Part shown: piece after piece, positions 10,262-18,747 of the stretch
How positions within the stretch are numbered: the first letter of the stretch is position 1
Layout: every line of letters starts with the position of its first letter
Assembly (NCBI GenBank): GCA_018648445.1
Contig: JABGRG010000015.1
Span: 1 to 31,541, forward strand
From: Rhodospirillales bacterium
GTDB lineage: Bacteria > Pseudomonadota > Alphaproteobacteria > Rhodospirillales_A > JACZKS01
Reading direction: 5' to 3'
DNA: 31,541 nucleotides
Position numbers and translations under genes: made by a program
Notes under the pieces: generated by a model
Told to the model about the DNA's origin: nothing
Seen by the model: only the letters and a program-made list of their open reading frames with translations
The model's database searches: none

Positions 10262-11053
10262 GTCGTGGTTGCCCGAACCGGATCCGCCGCGGCCCGTGGC
10301 CAGTCCTGAGACGACGCCGCGCAGGCTGCGCACTTCCTGTTCGGTCAGCTCTGCGCGCTGGAACATGTTGCGCAGGTTGCGAACCATGGAGGGCCTCTTT
10401 TCCTTCACATGCAGGAACCCGCAATTATCCAGCTCGCGCTCCAGATGCTCAAAAAAGCCGACCAGTTCTTCCTTGGTGGCGGGGCGCGTCTGGGGGGATA
10501 TGGGCACCTCGCGTTCCACCGTTTCGATGGAAGCCTGATACCATTCATAGCCGAACAGCAGCACGGCTTGGGCCAGATTAAGGGACGAAAACCCCGGATT
10601 GAGCGGGGCCGTCATAACGGCATCAGCCAGCGCCACGTCGTCGTTGTGCAGGCCCTTGGCTTCGGGCCCCAGAAGGATGCCCGCCCGGGAAGCGGACGCC
10701 GCCCAGGCTTCATGCATTTCGGTGGCGGCCTTCCTGGGCGTCACCACCGGCTTGGTCATGTCACGACCGCGCGCGGTGGAGGCGAACACCAGATTGAGAT
10801 CGGCGACCGCCTCTGTGGTCGTCGCAAATACCCGCGCGTTTTCCAAAACGACCAGCGCGCCCGATGCAGCGTTGGTCGCCGAATCGTTGGGCCAGCCGTC
10901 GCGCGGGGCGACAAGACGCATGTCGGTCAGCCCGCAGTTCAACATGGCACGCGCCGCCATGCCGATGTTTTCGCCCAACTGCGGCTTAATCAGGATAACG
11001 GCGGGCGCCCCCGCGGTGTCGATGTCGCGAAGGGCTTTTTCCGCCCGGGTCAT
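10259..11053 (-). CDS. trmJ: tRNA/rRNA methyltransferase, SpoU (SPOUT) family, TrmJ-like
   Basis: This is a probable 2'-O-methyltransferase for position 32 of tRNA, using S-adenosylmethionine bound in a trefoil knot. The ATG at 11053 gives 264 residues starting MTRAEKALRDI. The upstream open frame to 11191 only overlaps cimA. Motif 1 is KPQLGENIGMAARAM with the Asn-Ile-Gly core, motif 2 LLGPEAKGL and motif 3 APLNPGFSSLNLAQA. A helical C-terminal extension (about 60 residues) is usual for TrmJ. It follows cimA with a 23-bp gap, so the two may form one transcript. Its stop codon sits on the edge of repeat copy B. Confidence 0.85.
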   Translation of the reverse strand: MTRAEKALRDIDTAGAPAVILIKPQLGENIGMAARAMLNCGLTDMRLVAPRDGWPNDSATNAASGALVVLENARVFATTTEAVADLNLVFASTARGRDMTKPVVTPRKAATEMHEAWAASASRAGILLGPEAKGLHNDDVALADAVMTAPLNPGFSSLNLAQAVLLFGYEWYQASIETVEREVPISPQTRPATKEELVGFFEHLERELDNCGFLHVKEKRPSMVRNLRNMFQRAELTEQEVRSLRGVVSGLATGRGGSGSGNHD

Positions 11054-11076
11054 ATCGGTTCCGGCCACGTCTCGCC

Positions 11077-12705
11077 CTATCCGTTGCTCGCGGCGGGCGC
11101 GCCGTCGCGAAACAGCTTGTAGACAATACTGTCGTTCAGCGCATTGAACGACGCATCGATAACGTTGGTCGACACGCCAACGGTCGACCACACCTCGCCC
11201 TGGCTGTCGCCCGATTCGATCATCACCCGTGTCACTGCGCGCGTTCCCGCCCCCGGCGTCAGGATGCGGACCTTGTAGTCAAGCAGCCGCAAATCTTCCA
11301 ATTGCGGATAGAGCGGCAACAGCACCTTGCGCAAACCTGCGTCCAGCGCGTTAACCGGACCATTCCCCTCGGCCACCGACATATAGGGATCGTCGTTCAT
11401 TTCCATCTTGACGGTCGCTTCGGAAAGCGTGATCAGTTCACCCTTCGCATTCCAGCGCCGCTCGTCGATGACCCTGAACCCGTTCAGCCTGAAATACTCG
11501 GGCACCTCGCCCAGCGCGCGGCGCGCCAGCAATTCGAAACTGGCTTCGGCACCATCGTAGGCGTATCCCTCGAGCGCGCGTTCCTTGACCGTACCCAGCA
11601 GTCCTGCAAGTTTCGGATCGTTCGCCGGAACGTCGATGCCGATTTCGCGCAGACGGGCCAGAATGCTTGAACGCCCGGCCTGTTCCGAAACCACGATATG
11701 ACGGCGATTGCCGACCAGTTCGGGGGCAATGTGTTCGTAGCAGCGCGGGTCCTTCTCAACCGCCGAGGCGTGCAACCCGCCCTTATGGGCAAACGCCGTT
11801 TCGCCGACATAGGGCGCGTTGCGAACGGGTGCGCGGTTCAGGTGTTCGTCGAACAGGCGTGAGACGTGGGTCAACCGGGTCAGATCGTTGGCCGAAATGC
11901 CCACGTCGTAACCCATTTTAAGAACCAGCGACGGGATCAGCGTGATCAGGTTGGCGTTGCCGCAGCGTTCGCCCAGACCGTTCAATGCGCCCTGCACCTG
12001 GCGCACGCCAGCGCGCACGGCAGCCAGACTGCACGCGGCCGCGTTGCCGGTATCGTCGTGACAGTGAATGCCGATATTCTTGCCCGGAATGTGCTCCATC
12101 ACCGCCGTGCAGATTTCCTCGATCTCGTGCGGCAACGTACCGCCGTTGGTGTCACAAAGAACGATCCAGCGCGCGCCAGCGTCATAGGCGGCGCGCAGGC
12201 ATTGCACGGCGTATTCGGGATTGGCCTTGTAGCCGTCGAAAAAGTGTTCAGCGTCGAAAAGAACCTCTTCCACCTTGTCGCCCGCCGAACGCACGGAATC
12301 GGCGATCATGGTGACGTTTTCTTCCAGCCCGACGCCCAGCGCCACCTCGACCTGAAAATCCCAGGTTTTTCCGACGAGGCACACGCTTTTCGTCCCGCCG
12401 TTCAAAACGGCGACTAGTCCGGGGTCGTTATCCGCACTTCTTCCCGAACGGCGTGTCATGCCAAAAGCCGTCAACCGGCTGCGTTCCAATTGGGGCGGGT
12501 CGGCGAAAAAACCATCGTCGGTGGGATTGGCGCCCGGCCATCCGCCTTCGATATAGTCGATGCCGATCTTATCGAGTTCCTTGGCAATAACCTGCTTATC
12601 CAACACGCTGAAATCGACCCCCAGGGTCTGGGCGCCATCGCGCAGGGTACAGTCGTAAATATAGACGCGCTTATCCGTATCGTTCATATCACCAAGGTCT
12701 TTCAT
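11077..12705 (-). CDS. cimA: (R)-citramalate synthase
   Basis: It condenses pyruvate with acetyl-CoA to (R)-citramalate, the first step of the threonine-independent isoleucine pathway. The 542-residue product belongs to the DRE-TIM metallolyase superfamily. It shows the DCTLRDGAQT metal/substrate motif, HCHDDTGNAAA with the two metal histidines, and GLGERCGNANL. The C-terminal LeuA-type allosteric domain spans about residues 400-535. The DGAQTLGVDFS form is typical of the long citramalate synthase group rather than of isopropylmalate synthase, so that name is preferred. ATG at 12687 is an alternative start six codons in, where GGTGAT precedes. Neither start has a strong ribosome site. Confidence 0.9.
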   Translation of the reverse strand: MKDLGDMNDTDKRVYIYDCTLRDGAQTLGVDFSVLDKQVIAKELDKIGIDYIEGGWPGANPTDDGFFADPPQLERSRLTAFGMTRRSGRSADNDPGLVAVLNGGTKSVCLVGKTWDFQVEVALGVGLEENVTMIADSVRSAGDKVEEVLFDAEHFFDGYKANPEYAVQCLRAAYDAGARWIVLCDTNGGTLPHEIEEICTAVMEHIPGKNIGIHCHDDTGNAAACSLAAVRAGVRQVQGALNGLGERCGNANLITLIPSLVLKMGYDVGISANDLTRLTHVSRLFDEHLNRAPVRNAPYVGETAFAHKGGLHASAVEKDPRCYEHIAPELVGNRRHIVVSEQAGRSSILARLREIGIDVPANDPKLAGLLGTVKERALEGYAYDGAEASFELLARRALGEVPEYFRLNGFRVIDERRWNAKGELITLSEATVKMEMNDDPYMSVAEGNGPVNALDAGLRKVLLPLYPQLEDLRLLDYKVRILTPGAGTRAVTRVMIESGDSQGEVWSTVGVSTNVIDASFNALNDSIVYKLFRDGAPAASNG

Positions 12706-12723
12706 TTTGAAGGAGGCCGGAGA

Positions 12724-12840
12724 ATGCCGAAAACCGCTCCCCTATACAAGGATTTCCCTGAACCCGATATCAAGGATCGATATTCCATACCGATTGCCGG
12801 GGGTTTTACCCTCTTTACACCTTCGGGGCTGTGTAGGTAA
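12724..12840 (+). CDS. Candidate 38-residue small ORF with a perfect Shine-Dalgarno
   Basis: An ATG at 12724 is preceded by AAGGAGG (12710-12716) with an ideal 7-base spacer. The frame runs 38 codons to TAA at 12840, and the peptide begins MPKTAPLYKDFPEP. No signal peptide, membrane helix or known domain is visible. Third codon positions are only about half G/C, lower than the surrounding genes, which argues against a long-conserved gene. It lies in the spacer upstream of cimA, on the opposite strand, and its transcript would have to start inside cimA. It may be a real microprotein, a leader peptide or a chance ORF. Confidence 0.4.
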   Translation: MPKTAPLYKDFPEPDIKDRYSIPIAGGFTLFTPSGLCR

Positions 12841-12904
12841 TTCTTTGTTAGGAAAAACGTGCTGTAATCAATATATCTGACCTAGCTTGCCTAAGAGAGG
12901 GCGT

Positions 12905-13114
12905 ATGGGCGCGCATCAAAAACCGAAGAATGACGTTGAGCGTCGTTCGGGCCGAGACAGGCGTTCGAGCGAGAGGCGCGTGTCCGATGATGACCGGCGC
13001 TCCGGCCTAGGGTTCCGCCCCGATCCGGACCGGCGCAGAGTTAGAATCTCAGGAAATGCTAAATCGGACGCACGCCGCAAAGCCAACGATCGCCGCAAAT
13101 CAAAAGGCTCCTGA
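12905..13114 (+). CDS. Small Arg/Asp-rich protein of unknown function
   Basis: This 69-residue, highly charged product is built from repeated Arg-Arg clusters (VERRSGRDRRSSERR, DDRRSGLGF, PDRRRVRI, ARRKANDRRK). It is predicted to be soluble, disordered and strongly basic. The ATG at 12905 has GAGAGGG just upstream. A TTG at 12887 in frame is an alternative. Similar RR-repeat stretches occur as linkers in proteobacterial signalling proteins, and such a protein could bind nucleic acid or membranes, but no function can be assigned. The spaced RR repeat and upstream ribosome site favour a real gene. Confidence 0.6.
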   Translation: MGAHQKPKNDVERRSGRDRRSSERRVSDDDRRSGLGFRPDPDRRRVRISGNAKSDARRKANDRRKSKGS

Positions 13115-13284
13115 CCTTCCAACATGGTTTGCTTTGCGTCACGCCGGACAACGGCGGCGTTTCAGCGCGATTTGCCGAGCGGTTGCAAAATCGCCCGCAA
13201 ACCCACACAATCGCAAAAGGAACATAGAACACCCTGCGCCGGCGCGGATGAGGCCCAGGCGCGAAAAAAACGGGAGGCTAGCAT

Positions 13285-14241
13285 ATGTTCATGGGAACGG
13301 TTTCGCGCCTGATGGGCGCAATTGTTGTAATTGCGATCGGACTGGCAATGGCCACCGGCGACGTGTCGGCCAAGGACAAACGCTACAATCAGGATTGGCG
13401 GCAGCAAAATCAGGCCCCCGGCCACGACGCCACCCAGGAGCTTGTGAAAGAACTGAACGCGCTGATTAATCAAGCTTCGCGCTCGCGTGCGGCCGACCCC
13501 CTGTTTCTTCGTGATCTGAGCGATCTGGCCCGCCGCTTCTCGTGGCCGTGGCCCCGTCGCGTGTTGTTTGACAATTTCTCGGATGGAGAATTGTCGCAAA
13601 ATCCGGCTTGGGTCGCATCGGGCCACGCCCTTATGGTCGATCGTTTCATCGGCGTGCGCAGCCAGGTCATTCCGTCCCGACGGCACGGATCGCAAAATCA
13701 GGCCCCGCGCAGCGACCGTCTGAGCAAACGCGACATCGCGGCGCAGATTTTCGCGACCATCCTGCAACAGCAGGCGCAAGCCCGGCAGCCCCAACAACGC
13801 CAAGCGCGTTCGCCTTACAAGCAGCCCGCCAAAATGACCTCGGCTGTGCGACTAGCCAACGCCTTTGCGCTGCGCACGCAGATCGCCTCGGACACCAAGG
13901 GCGAGGGCCGGTTTGAACTGGGCGTCACCCAGGGACCGAACGGTCTGGGGTATCGGGTGATTTACAATGCGGGCGGCACGCCCTCCATCGAGTTGGTGCG
14001 CATCGGCCGTCGCGGCTCCTCGGTAATCGACGCCAGCCGGAAAGCGGTCAAACTGGAAGACAACGCGCATCACACGTTGCAGTTCACGCGGTCCGCCGAC
14101 GGCACAATGACCGTCAGCGTCGATGATGTCGAAGTGATCCGCACGCAGGATCGCGCCTTCCGCGATGGCTTTGACGGCATTCTCATGATGAATAAGGGCG
14201 GTGATTTCACGATCCGCGCAATTACGGCCTATTCAAGCTGA
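13285..14241 (+). CDS. Secreted protein with a C-terminal lectin/glucanase-like (jelly-roll) region
   Basis: This 318-residue product has an N-terminal signal-like segment (MGAIVVIAIGLAMATG, cleavage probably near VSA-KD). A polar, Gln-rich region follows with the composition of a disordered linker (residues about 25-190, including QQQAQARQPQQRQARS). The last ~180 residues contain VLFDNFSDGELSQNPAW followed by alternating strands and a VEVIRTQDRAFRDGFDGILMMNKGGDF ending. This pattern resembles concanavalin-A-like lectin/glucanase sandwich domains. No catalytic residues are identified. The start has GGGAGG seven bases upstream. A solute-binding protein gene follows by 12 bp, so the two may be co-expressed. 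Confidence 0.7.
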   Translation: MFMGTVSRLMGAIVVIAIGLAMATGDVSAKDKRYNQDWRQQNQAPGHDATQELVKELNALINQASRSRAADPLFLRDLSDLARRFSWPWPRRVLFDNFSDGELSQNPAWVASGHALMVDRFIGVRSQVIPSRRHGSQNQAPRSDRLSKRDIAAQIFATILQQQAQARQPQQRQARSPYKQPAKMTSAVRLANAFALRTQIASDTKGEGRFELGVTQGPNGLGYRVIYNAGGTPSIELVRIGRRGSSVIDASRKAVKLEDNAHHTLQFTRSADGTMTVSVDDVEVIRTQDRAFRDGFDGILMMNKGGDFTIRAITAYSS

Positions 14242-14253
14242 CGGGAGACGAAC

Positions 14254-15123
14254 ATGCGCAAGACATTAGCGATGATCGCAGGCCTTCTGGGCGCTATCCT
14301 TCTGACTGCCCCCGTTCTTGCGGCAGACCTGTACGGCACGCTTGCGAAAGTGCAGGAGACGGGTGTCTTGCGCATCGGATTCCGCGACGCCTCGGCGCCT
14401 TTCTCGTTCATCGGCAAAGACGGAAGGCCCGCGGGTTACTCTGTCGATCTTTGCCGTCAGGTCGCCGTTTCGGTGAAACGTGAATTGAAACTGGTGGACA
14501 TGTCGATCCAGTTGGTTCCGGTAACGTCGGAAAACCGCATCGCCAAGGTGATCAGCGGCGAGGTCGACATTGAATGCGGCTCGACCAGCCACACACTGGA
14601 TCGGCGCGAGGAAGTTGATTTTTCGTACTTCACGTTTCTTACCGGCACGCGGCTTCTGGTGAAACGCACCTCCACCATCCGCAACTACAAGGATCTGGCC
14701 AAAAAAACCGTCGCCGTCACCAAGGGAACCACCAACGAGTCGCGAATTGTGGCCATGGCCAAGGTTCTCAAAATCGACACGACAATCCTGACGGTGGGCA
14801 ACCACGACGAAGGTTTTGCGGCGGTGAAAGACGGCAAGGCTGACGCCTACGCCACCGACGACATCCTGTTGCGCGGCCTGATGCTGGTCTCGGGCGAGCC
14901 GGAAAAATACGCCGTAACCGGCAATTATCTTTCCTACGACCCCTATGCGCTCATGATGCGGCGCGATGACTCGGCATTTCGCCTGCTGGTCGACCGCACG
15001 CTTGCGGATCTATTCTTCCGCAAGGAATTCGACAATCTTTTCGATAAGTGGTTCAAGCCCATGGGCGTTCCCATGAACGACGTCCTGAAAGCCGCCATGA
15101 CCATTCAGATGCATGTGAACTGA
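14254..15123 (+). CDS. Family 3 periplasmic solute-binding protein (amino-acid ABC type)
   Basis: This is a probable periplasmic receptor for an amino acid or similar small solute. The 289-residue precursor has a clear signal peptide (about 23 residues ending VLAAD). Family features include TGVLRIGFRDASAPFSFIGKDGRPAGYSVDLC, DIECGSTSHTLDRREEVDFSY and KTVAVTKGTTNESR, all seen in SBP_bac_3 proteins. The start has GGGAGA upstream. No permease or ATPase gene is adjacent, so it is an orphan receptor here, possibly paired with a transporter elsewhere. Confidence 0.9.
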   Translation: MRKTLAMIAGLLGAILLTAPVLAADLYGTLAKVQETGVLRIGFRDASAPFSFIGKDGRPAGYSVDLCRQVAVSVKRELKLVDMSIQLVPVTSENRIAKVISGEVDIECGSTSHTLDRREEVDFSYFTFLTGTRLLVKRTSTIRNYKDLAKKTVAVTKGTTNESRIVAMAKVLKIDTTILTVGNHDEGFAAVKDGKADAYATDDILLRGLMLVSGEPEKYAVTGNYLSYDPYALMMRRDDSAFRLLVDRTLADLFFRKEFDNLFDKWFKPMGVPMNDVLKAAMTIQMHVN

Positions 15124-15138
15124 GAAGAATAAAGGGCG

Positions 15139-15585
15139 ATGGAAGTTCCCCAGTATTTCGAGGAATACGAAATTGGTGCGTCTCGTGAAACCACGGGACG
15201 CACCATTACCGAAACCGACTTTGTGGTTCATGCCGGACACACGGGAGATTTCTTCCCCCACCACATGGACGCCGAATGGTGCAAGACACAGCCCTTCGGC
15301 CAGCGCATCGCCCACGGCACCATGACGTTTGCCATCGGCGTCGGCCTGCAAGCCAGCCAGATCAATCCGCTGGCCTTCACCTACGGGTATGAAAAGCTGC
15401 GCTTTCCCAAGCCGGTTCACATCGGCGACACCATCCACACGAAAGTAACGGTGAAAAACAAAACGCCCGACCCCAAGCGGCCCAAGTACGGTCAGGTCGT
15501 CGAGGCCACCGAGGTCATAAACCAGCGCGGCGAAACCGTTCTTTATTGCGAACACATCATTCTGGCCGAGCGACGCGACGCATGA
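15139..15585 (+). CDS. MaoC-family enoyl-CoA hydratase (hot-dog fold)
   Basis: This is a probable (R)-specific hydratase acting on an enoyl-CoA in the cytoplasm. The 148-residue protein has the hydratase-2 features: a catalytic Asp/His region in [14 protein letters not shown] and the conserved [16 protein letters not shown] helix segment. ATGA overlaps the next gene, so translation is coupled. Together with the following CoA-transferase it suggests degradation or activation of an organic acid as a CoA thioester. The substrate cannot be told. Confidence 0.9.
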   Translation: MEVPQYFEEYEIGASRETTGRTITETDFVVHAGHTGDFFPHHMDAEWCKTQPFGQRIAHGTMTFAIGVGLQASQINPLAFTYGYEKLRFPKPVHIGDTIHTKVTVKNKTPDPKRPKYGQVVEATEVINQRGETVLYCEHIILAERRDA

Positions 15586-16715
15586 TTTCACTGCAAGGTA
15601 TGACGTGGGATCATCCACGTGGGTACGATCCCATGATGGCGACCTCATCGCAGTTCGCCGAAAACAACCCCGGCGTCGAAATTCAGTGGGAGAAACGCTC
15701 GCTGGCCGATTTCGAAGCCCTGCCCATTGAGGAAATGGCCGGTCGGTTTGATTTGATGGTCATCGATCATCCGCATGTGGGATCGGTCGCCAAGAACGGC
15801 CTTCTGGCCGCGCTGGACGGCATCGGTTTTGACCGCGAACTGGCAGCCATTGAAGCTGGCTCGGTAGGGCCTTCGTTTCGATCCTACGTTTTCGAGGGCC
15901 ATCAGTGGGCGCTGCCCATCGACGCCGCCGCGCCGGTATCGGCCTATCGGCCGGACGCCGTGGACACCCCTCCCGAAACCTGGGACGCGGTAATCAAACT
16001 GGCGGAAAAATCGTCCATCATCTTGCCGCTCAATCCGGTTCATTCCCTGATGGCCTTTCTGGGCCTCGCCGCCAACTGCAAGTTCGCGCTGGCAACGGGG
16101 CCGGATCGTTTAATCGGCAAGGAGGACGGGAAACGCGTTCTCGAGGCCCTGTCCGCCGTCGCCCGCCATCTGCCCGAGGCTTGCTTTTCCATGAACCCCA
16201 TCGACGCCTATGAGGCCATGAGCCAGCCGGACGGCCCTGTTTATTGCCCGCACGGATACGGTTATGTCAGCTATGCGCTGGACGGTTTCCGCGAGCGCGT
16301 TTTGCACTTCGCCGATTTCCCGGCACTTGGCAACGCGGGCATCGGCGGGTCGGTGCTGGGCGGAACCGGGATCGCCGTCTCAAACCTGAGCAAACACCGC
16401 GACATCGCTGCCCGATATGCCTTCTGGGTGGCTGGAGCCGATTGCCAAGCGGGTCCGTTTTTCGCCGGTGGCGGCCAACCCGGACACGCTTCCGCCTGGG
16501 AAGACGACCACATCAACACCGCCACCCACGGCTTTTTCAGGAACACCCGCCAGAGCCTTGAAAATGCATGGCTCAGGCCGCGCCATGACGGCTACCTGGG
16601 TTTTCAGGAGCGCGCGGGGGTTTTCCTCAACGCACACCTTCGCGGCGAGGCCGACGCCTCGGCCACCTTGAACCAACTCGACACCATCTACCGGGACAGC
16701 TTCGAATATGACTAA
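15582..16715 (+). CDS. Solute-binding-protein-like protein without signal peptide
   Basis: This 377-residue product resembles family 1 extracellular solute-binding proteins ([40 protein letters not shown]). It begins directly with [17 protein letters not shown] and has no hydrophobic leader. It is therefore predicted to stay in the cytoplasm. It overlaps the MaoC gene by ATGA and the CoA-transferase gene by eight bases, so all three are translated from one mRNA. A cytosolic substrate-holding or sensing role is conceivable but unproven. The longer frame from 15546 is rejected because it would add residues overlapping MaoC and offers no signal peptide either. Confidence 0.85.
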   Translation: MISLQGMTWDHPRGYDPMMATSSQFAENNPGVEIQWEKRSLADFEALPIEEMAGRFDLMVIDHPHVGSVAKNGLLAALDGIGFDRELAAIEAGSVGPSFRSYVFEGHQWALPIDAAAPVSAYRPDAVDTPPETWDAVIKLAEKSSIILPLNPVHSLMAFLGLAANCKFALATGPDRLIGKEDGKRVLEALSAVARHLPEACFSMNPIDAYEAMSQPDGPVYCPHGYGYVSYALDGFRERVLHFADFPALGNAGIGGSVLGGTGIAVSNLSKHRDIAARYAFWVAGADCQAGPFFAGGGQPGHASAWEDDHINTATHGFFRNTRQSLENAWLRPRHDGYLGFQERAGVFLNAHLRGEADASATLNQLDTIYRDSFEYD

Positions 16716-17862
16716 GAACAACCGGCCCCTCGAAGGCCTCGTGGTTTTGGAATTCGCGCAATTTCTGGCCGGGCCGTGGTGCGGCCTGCGCCTTGCCGAT
16801 CTGGGCGCGCAGGTCATCAAGATCGAACGCCCCGGAACCGGCGACATCGGTCGCACGCTCTATCTGAACCAGCCATCGAGCACCGGCGTCAACCTGCTGT
16901 TTCAGGCCATCAACCGCAACAAGCAAAGCTTCGCCGCCAACCTCAAGGATGAAGCCGACCGCGAATGCTTGTTCAAGTTGATCGGCAAGGCCGACGTTCT
17001 GATCCAGAACTTCCGCCCCGGCGTCATGGACCGGCTGGGCTTTGGTTACGATGCCGTAAAGGAAATCAACAAGGGCCTCGTCTACGCCTCCATCAGCGGC
17101 TTCGGCGAGGGCGGCCCGTGGGTCAAATTGCCGGGACAGGATTTGCTGGCGCAGGCGCGCTCGGGCATCACATGGCTGAACGGTTTTCGCGACGACCCGC
17201 CCATGCCCGTCGGCGTGGCCCTGGCCGACATACTGGCCGGGCACAATCTGCTGGAAGGCATTCTGGCGTCCCTGGTGGGCCGCGCCCGCACAGGCGTTGG
17301 CGCGCGCGTCGACACCAGCCTGCTGGAAGGCCTCATCGACTTCCAGTTCGAACTCTTAACCGCCTACCTGAACGAAAACGAAATCCCGCCGGTACGCCCG
17401 CAAAAAACCGGCGCCCACGCCTTCCTCACCGCCCCCTACGGCATCTACGAAACCAGCGACAGCTACCTCGCCATCGCCATGACCCCGCTGGCCAAACTGG
17501 CCGACCTGCTGACCATGCCCGAACTGAACGGCTTTGAAGCCGAAGACGGCGGCTTTTCCGAGCGCGACACCATCTACGCCCTGCTCGCTCAAAAACTGGC
17601 GGGGCAATCCACGGCCCACTGGCTAGGCATCCTGCAACCCGCCGACATCTGGTGCGCCGAAGTCATGAACTGGCCCGAACTCTTCGCATCCGAAGGCATG
17701 AAACGCCTGAACATGGTCCAGCAATTGACAGGCCCCACCGGCCCCCTCCTCCGAACCACCCGCCCGGCAATGCGCATCAACGGCGAAGGACTTACGAGCG
17801 AAACGCCAGCCCCCGAGGTTGGGCAGCATACGGCGGAGATTGCCCGGGCGTTTGGGTTGTAG
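16708..17862 (+). CDS. CaiB/BaiF family (class III) CoA-transferase
   Basis: It transfers CoA between acyl groups of small organic acids. The 384-residue length is normal for the family. It shows the N-terminal PLEGLVVLEFAQFLAGP block, the QNFRPGVMDRLGFGYD motif and the ALADILAGHNLLEGILA stretch. Asp174 lies where the catalytic aspartate of formyl-CoA transferase is found (Asp169). It overlaps the preceding binding-protein-like gene by eight bases. With MaoC it could form a short CoA-dependent catabolic route, but the substrate is unknown. The last third is markedly C-rich at wobble positions. Confidence 0.93.
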   Translation: MTKNNRPLEGLVVLEFAQFLAGPWCGLRLADLGAQVIKIERPGTGDIGRTLYLNQPSSTGVNLLFQAINRNKQSFAANLKDEADRECLFKLIGKADVLIQNFRPGVMDRLGFGYDAVKEINKGLVYASISGFGEGGPWVKLPGQDLLAQARSGITWLNGFRDDPPMPVGVALADILAGHNLLEGILASLVGRARTGVGARVDTSLLEGLIDFQFELLTAYLNENEIPPVRPQKTGAHAFLTAPYGIYETSDSYLAIAMTPLAKLADLLTMPELNGFEAEDGGFSERDTIYALLAQKLAGQSTAHWLGILQPADIWCAEVMNWPELFASEGMKRLNMVQQLTGPTGPLLRTTRPAMRINGEGLTSETPAPEVGQHTAEIARAFGL

Positions 17863-18180
17863 GAAAACTCCCGAAAGAGCACGAAAGCGCCCCGACCAGC
17901 CCCCAAGCGAAAACCCAGCCAGCGTGGGGCTTGAACGCAATTATGATGGAAGGACCGGGCCTCACGCTTTAATTTGTAAACTGCCGACGTAATCCAAAAA
18001 CCGGCAACCGGCGAGGCCCCGGACAACAAGCCCGGAGGAGCGCGCCAGCGCGACGACTAGCGCCATTGAGGCGCGCAGCCTGCGTGGCGCCTGAACGCCA
18101 AACGAATGAAAAGGACCGGGCTCCGCCCAGGCCCGCGAAGGGACGCGTCCCTTCGATCCCGTTGATTGGAGGCGGGAAAA
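17863..18180. repeat. Intergenic stretch with degenerate direct repeat and REP-like hairpin
   Basis: No gene is seen here. A degenerate direct repeat of about 40 bp shares GCGTGG, TGAACGC and AAGGACCGGGC(C/T)C (about 17919-17962 and 18082-18123). CCGGGCTCCGCCC at 18116-18128 is followed by a perfect 20-bp palindrome, CGAAGGGACGCGTCCCTTCG, at 18136-18155. The same signature occurs in reverse orientation at 21107-21163. It looks like a REP-type sequence and marks the left edge of the accessory islet. Confidence 0.6.
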
Positions 18181-18190
18181 TTAGTGTACC

Positions 18191-18280
18191 GTCACCGTAA
18201 CGTATTGAATTTAACGTCGATTTCTCGTGAAAGAGGAAACCGTCACCGTAATAGTCCGTAATACGTCGTCACCGTAATAC
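18191..18280 (+). repeat. Short array of GTCACCGTAA(TAC) units
   Basis: GTCACCGTAA occurs at 18191-18200, 18242-18251 and 18268-18277, with a half unit TCCGTAATAC at 18255-18264. The same unit recurs at 19265-19309 on the other side of the alginate-lyase-like gene. The arrays therefore flank that gene. Spacing is irregular, unlike CRISPR. Confidence 0.75.
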
Positions 18281-18291
18281 GAAGATGTCTG

Positions 18292-18747
18292 TTATCCACG
18301 CGCCACTGCTGTAGCATTATACAAGCAGCCGAGACCAAACCCATAATCTATGTCTCGATTTGCGGACGTTGAATGCATGGGTACACGTAGTCTCAAGCGC
18401 TTGGTGTTTTCATGGTTGGGGTAGTAATAGGGATACATAAAAAGCCAACCGGTATACATATTTCCACTTTCAATCCAATCATCGCGCCAATCCTGTGTCA
18501 TCCCATCATACTTTGAATTGTGGCGTTCTTTGGCCCAGTTGGCGAATATCGAGTGGTCGTCTAGGCCATCCAAAAATAAAGTCACAGCTTTATGTAACTT
18601 GGTTTCAAGGGTGTACGGAATTGTGAGATTTACGGCTCGTGCATACTCCATCGACACCATGATTTCTGCTAACGCACTATTATGATACCAAAGTGCACGA
18701 TCCCCGCGCGTTGTTCGATCCTGTATTGACCCATCTTCATTGATCAA
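18292..18747 (-). CDS. C-terminal fragment of the alginate-lyase-like gene
   Basis: This open frame of about 150 codons runs from a TTG and has no ribosome site. It carries the RGDRALWYHNSALAEIM segment, including the Tyr-His-Asn part of the alginate-lyase active site. It is open only because of the frameshift and is unlikely to be made on its own. Confidence 0.45.
   Translation of the reverse strand: MINEDGSIQDRTTRGDRALWYHNSALAEIMVSMEYARAVNLTIPYTLETKLHKAVTLFLDGLDDHSIFANWAKERHNSKYDGMTQDWRDDWIESGNMYTGWLFMYPYYYPNHENTKRLRLRVPMHSTSANRDIDYGFGLGCLYNATAVARG

Noticed and set aside
10409..11122. Plus-strand open frame of 237 codons
   Set aside because: It is antisense to trmJ, which has clear SPOUT motifs.
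12887..12904. TTG start for the Arg-rich small protein
   Set aside because: The ATG at 12905 has the better-placed GAGAGGG. The six extra residues have no support.
18137..18154. Palindrome as a rho-independent terminator for the CoA-transferase gene
   Set aside because: It lies about 275 bp after the stop, has almost no loop and is not followed by a T-run. It fits a REP-like repeat better.
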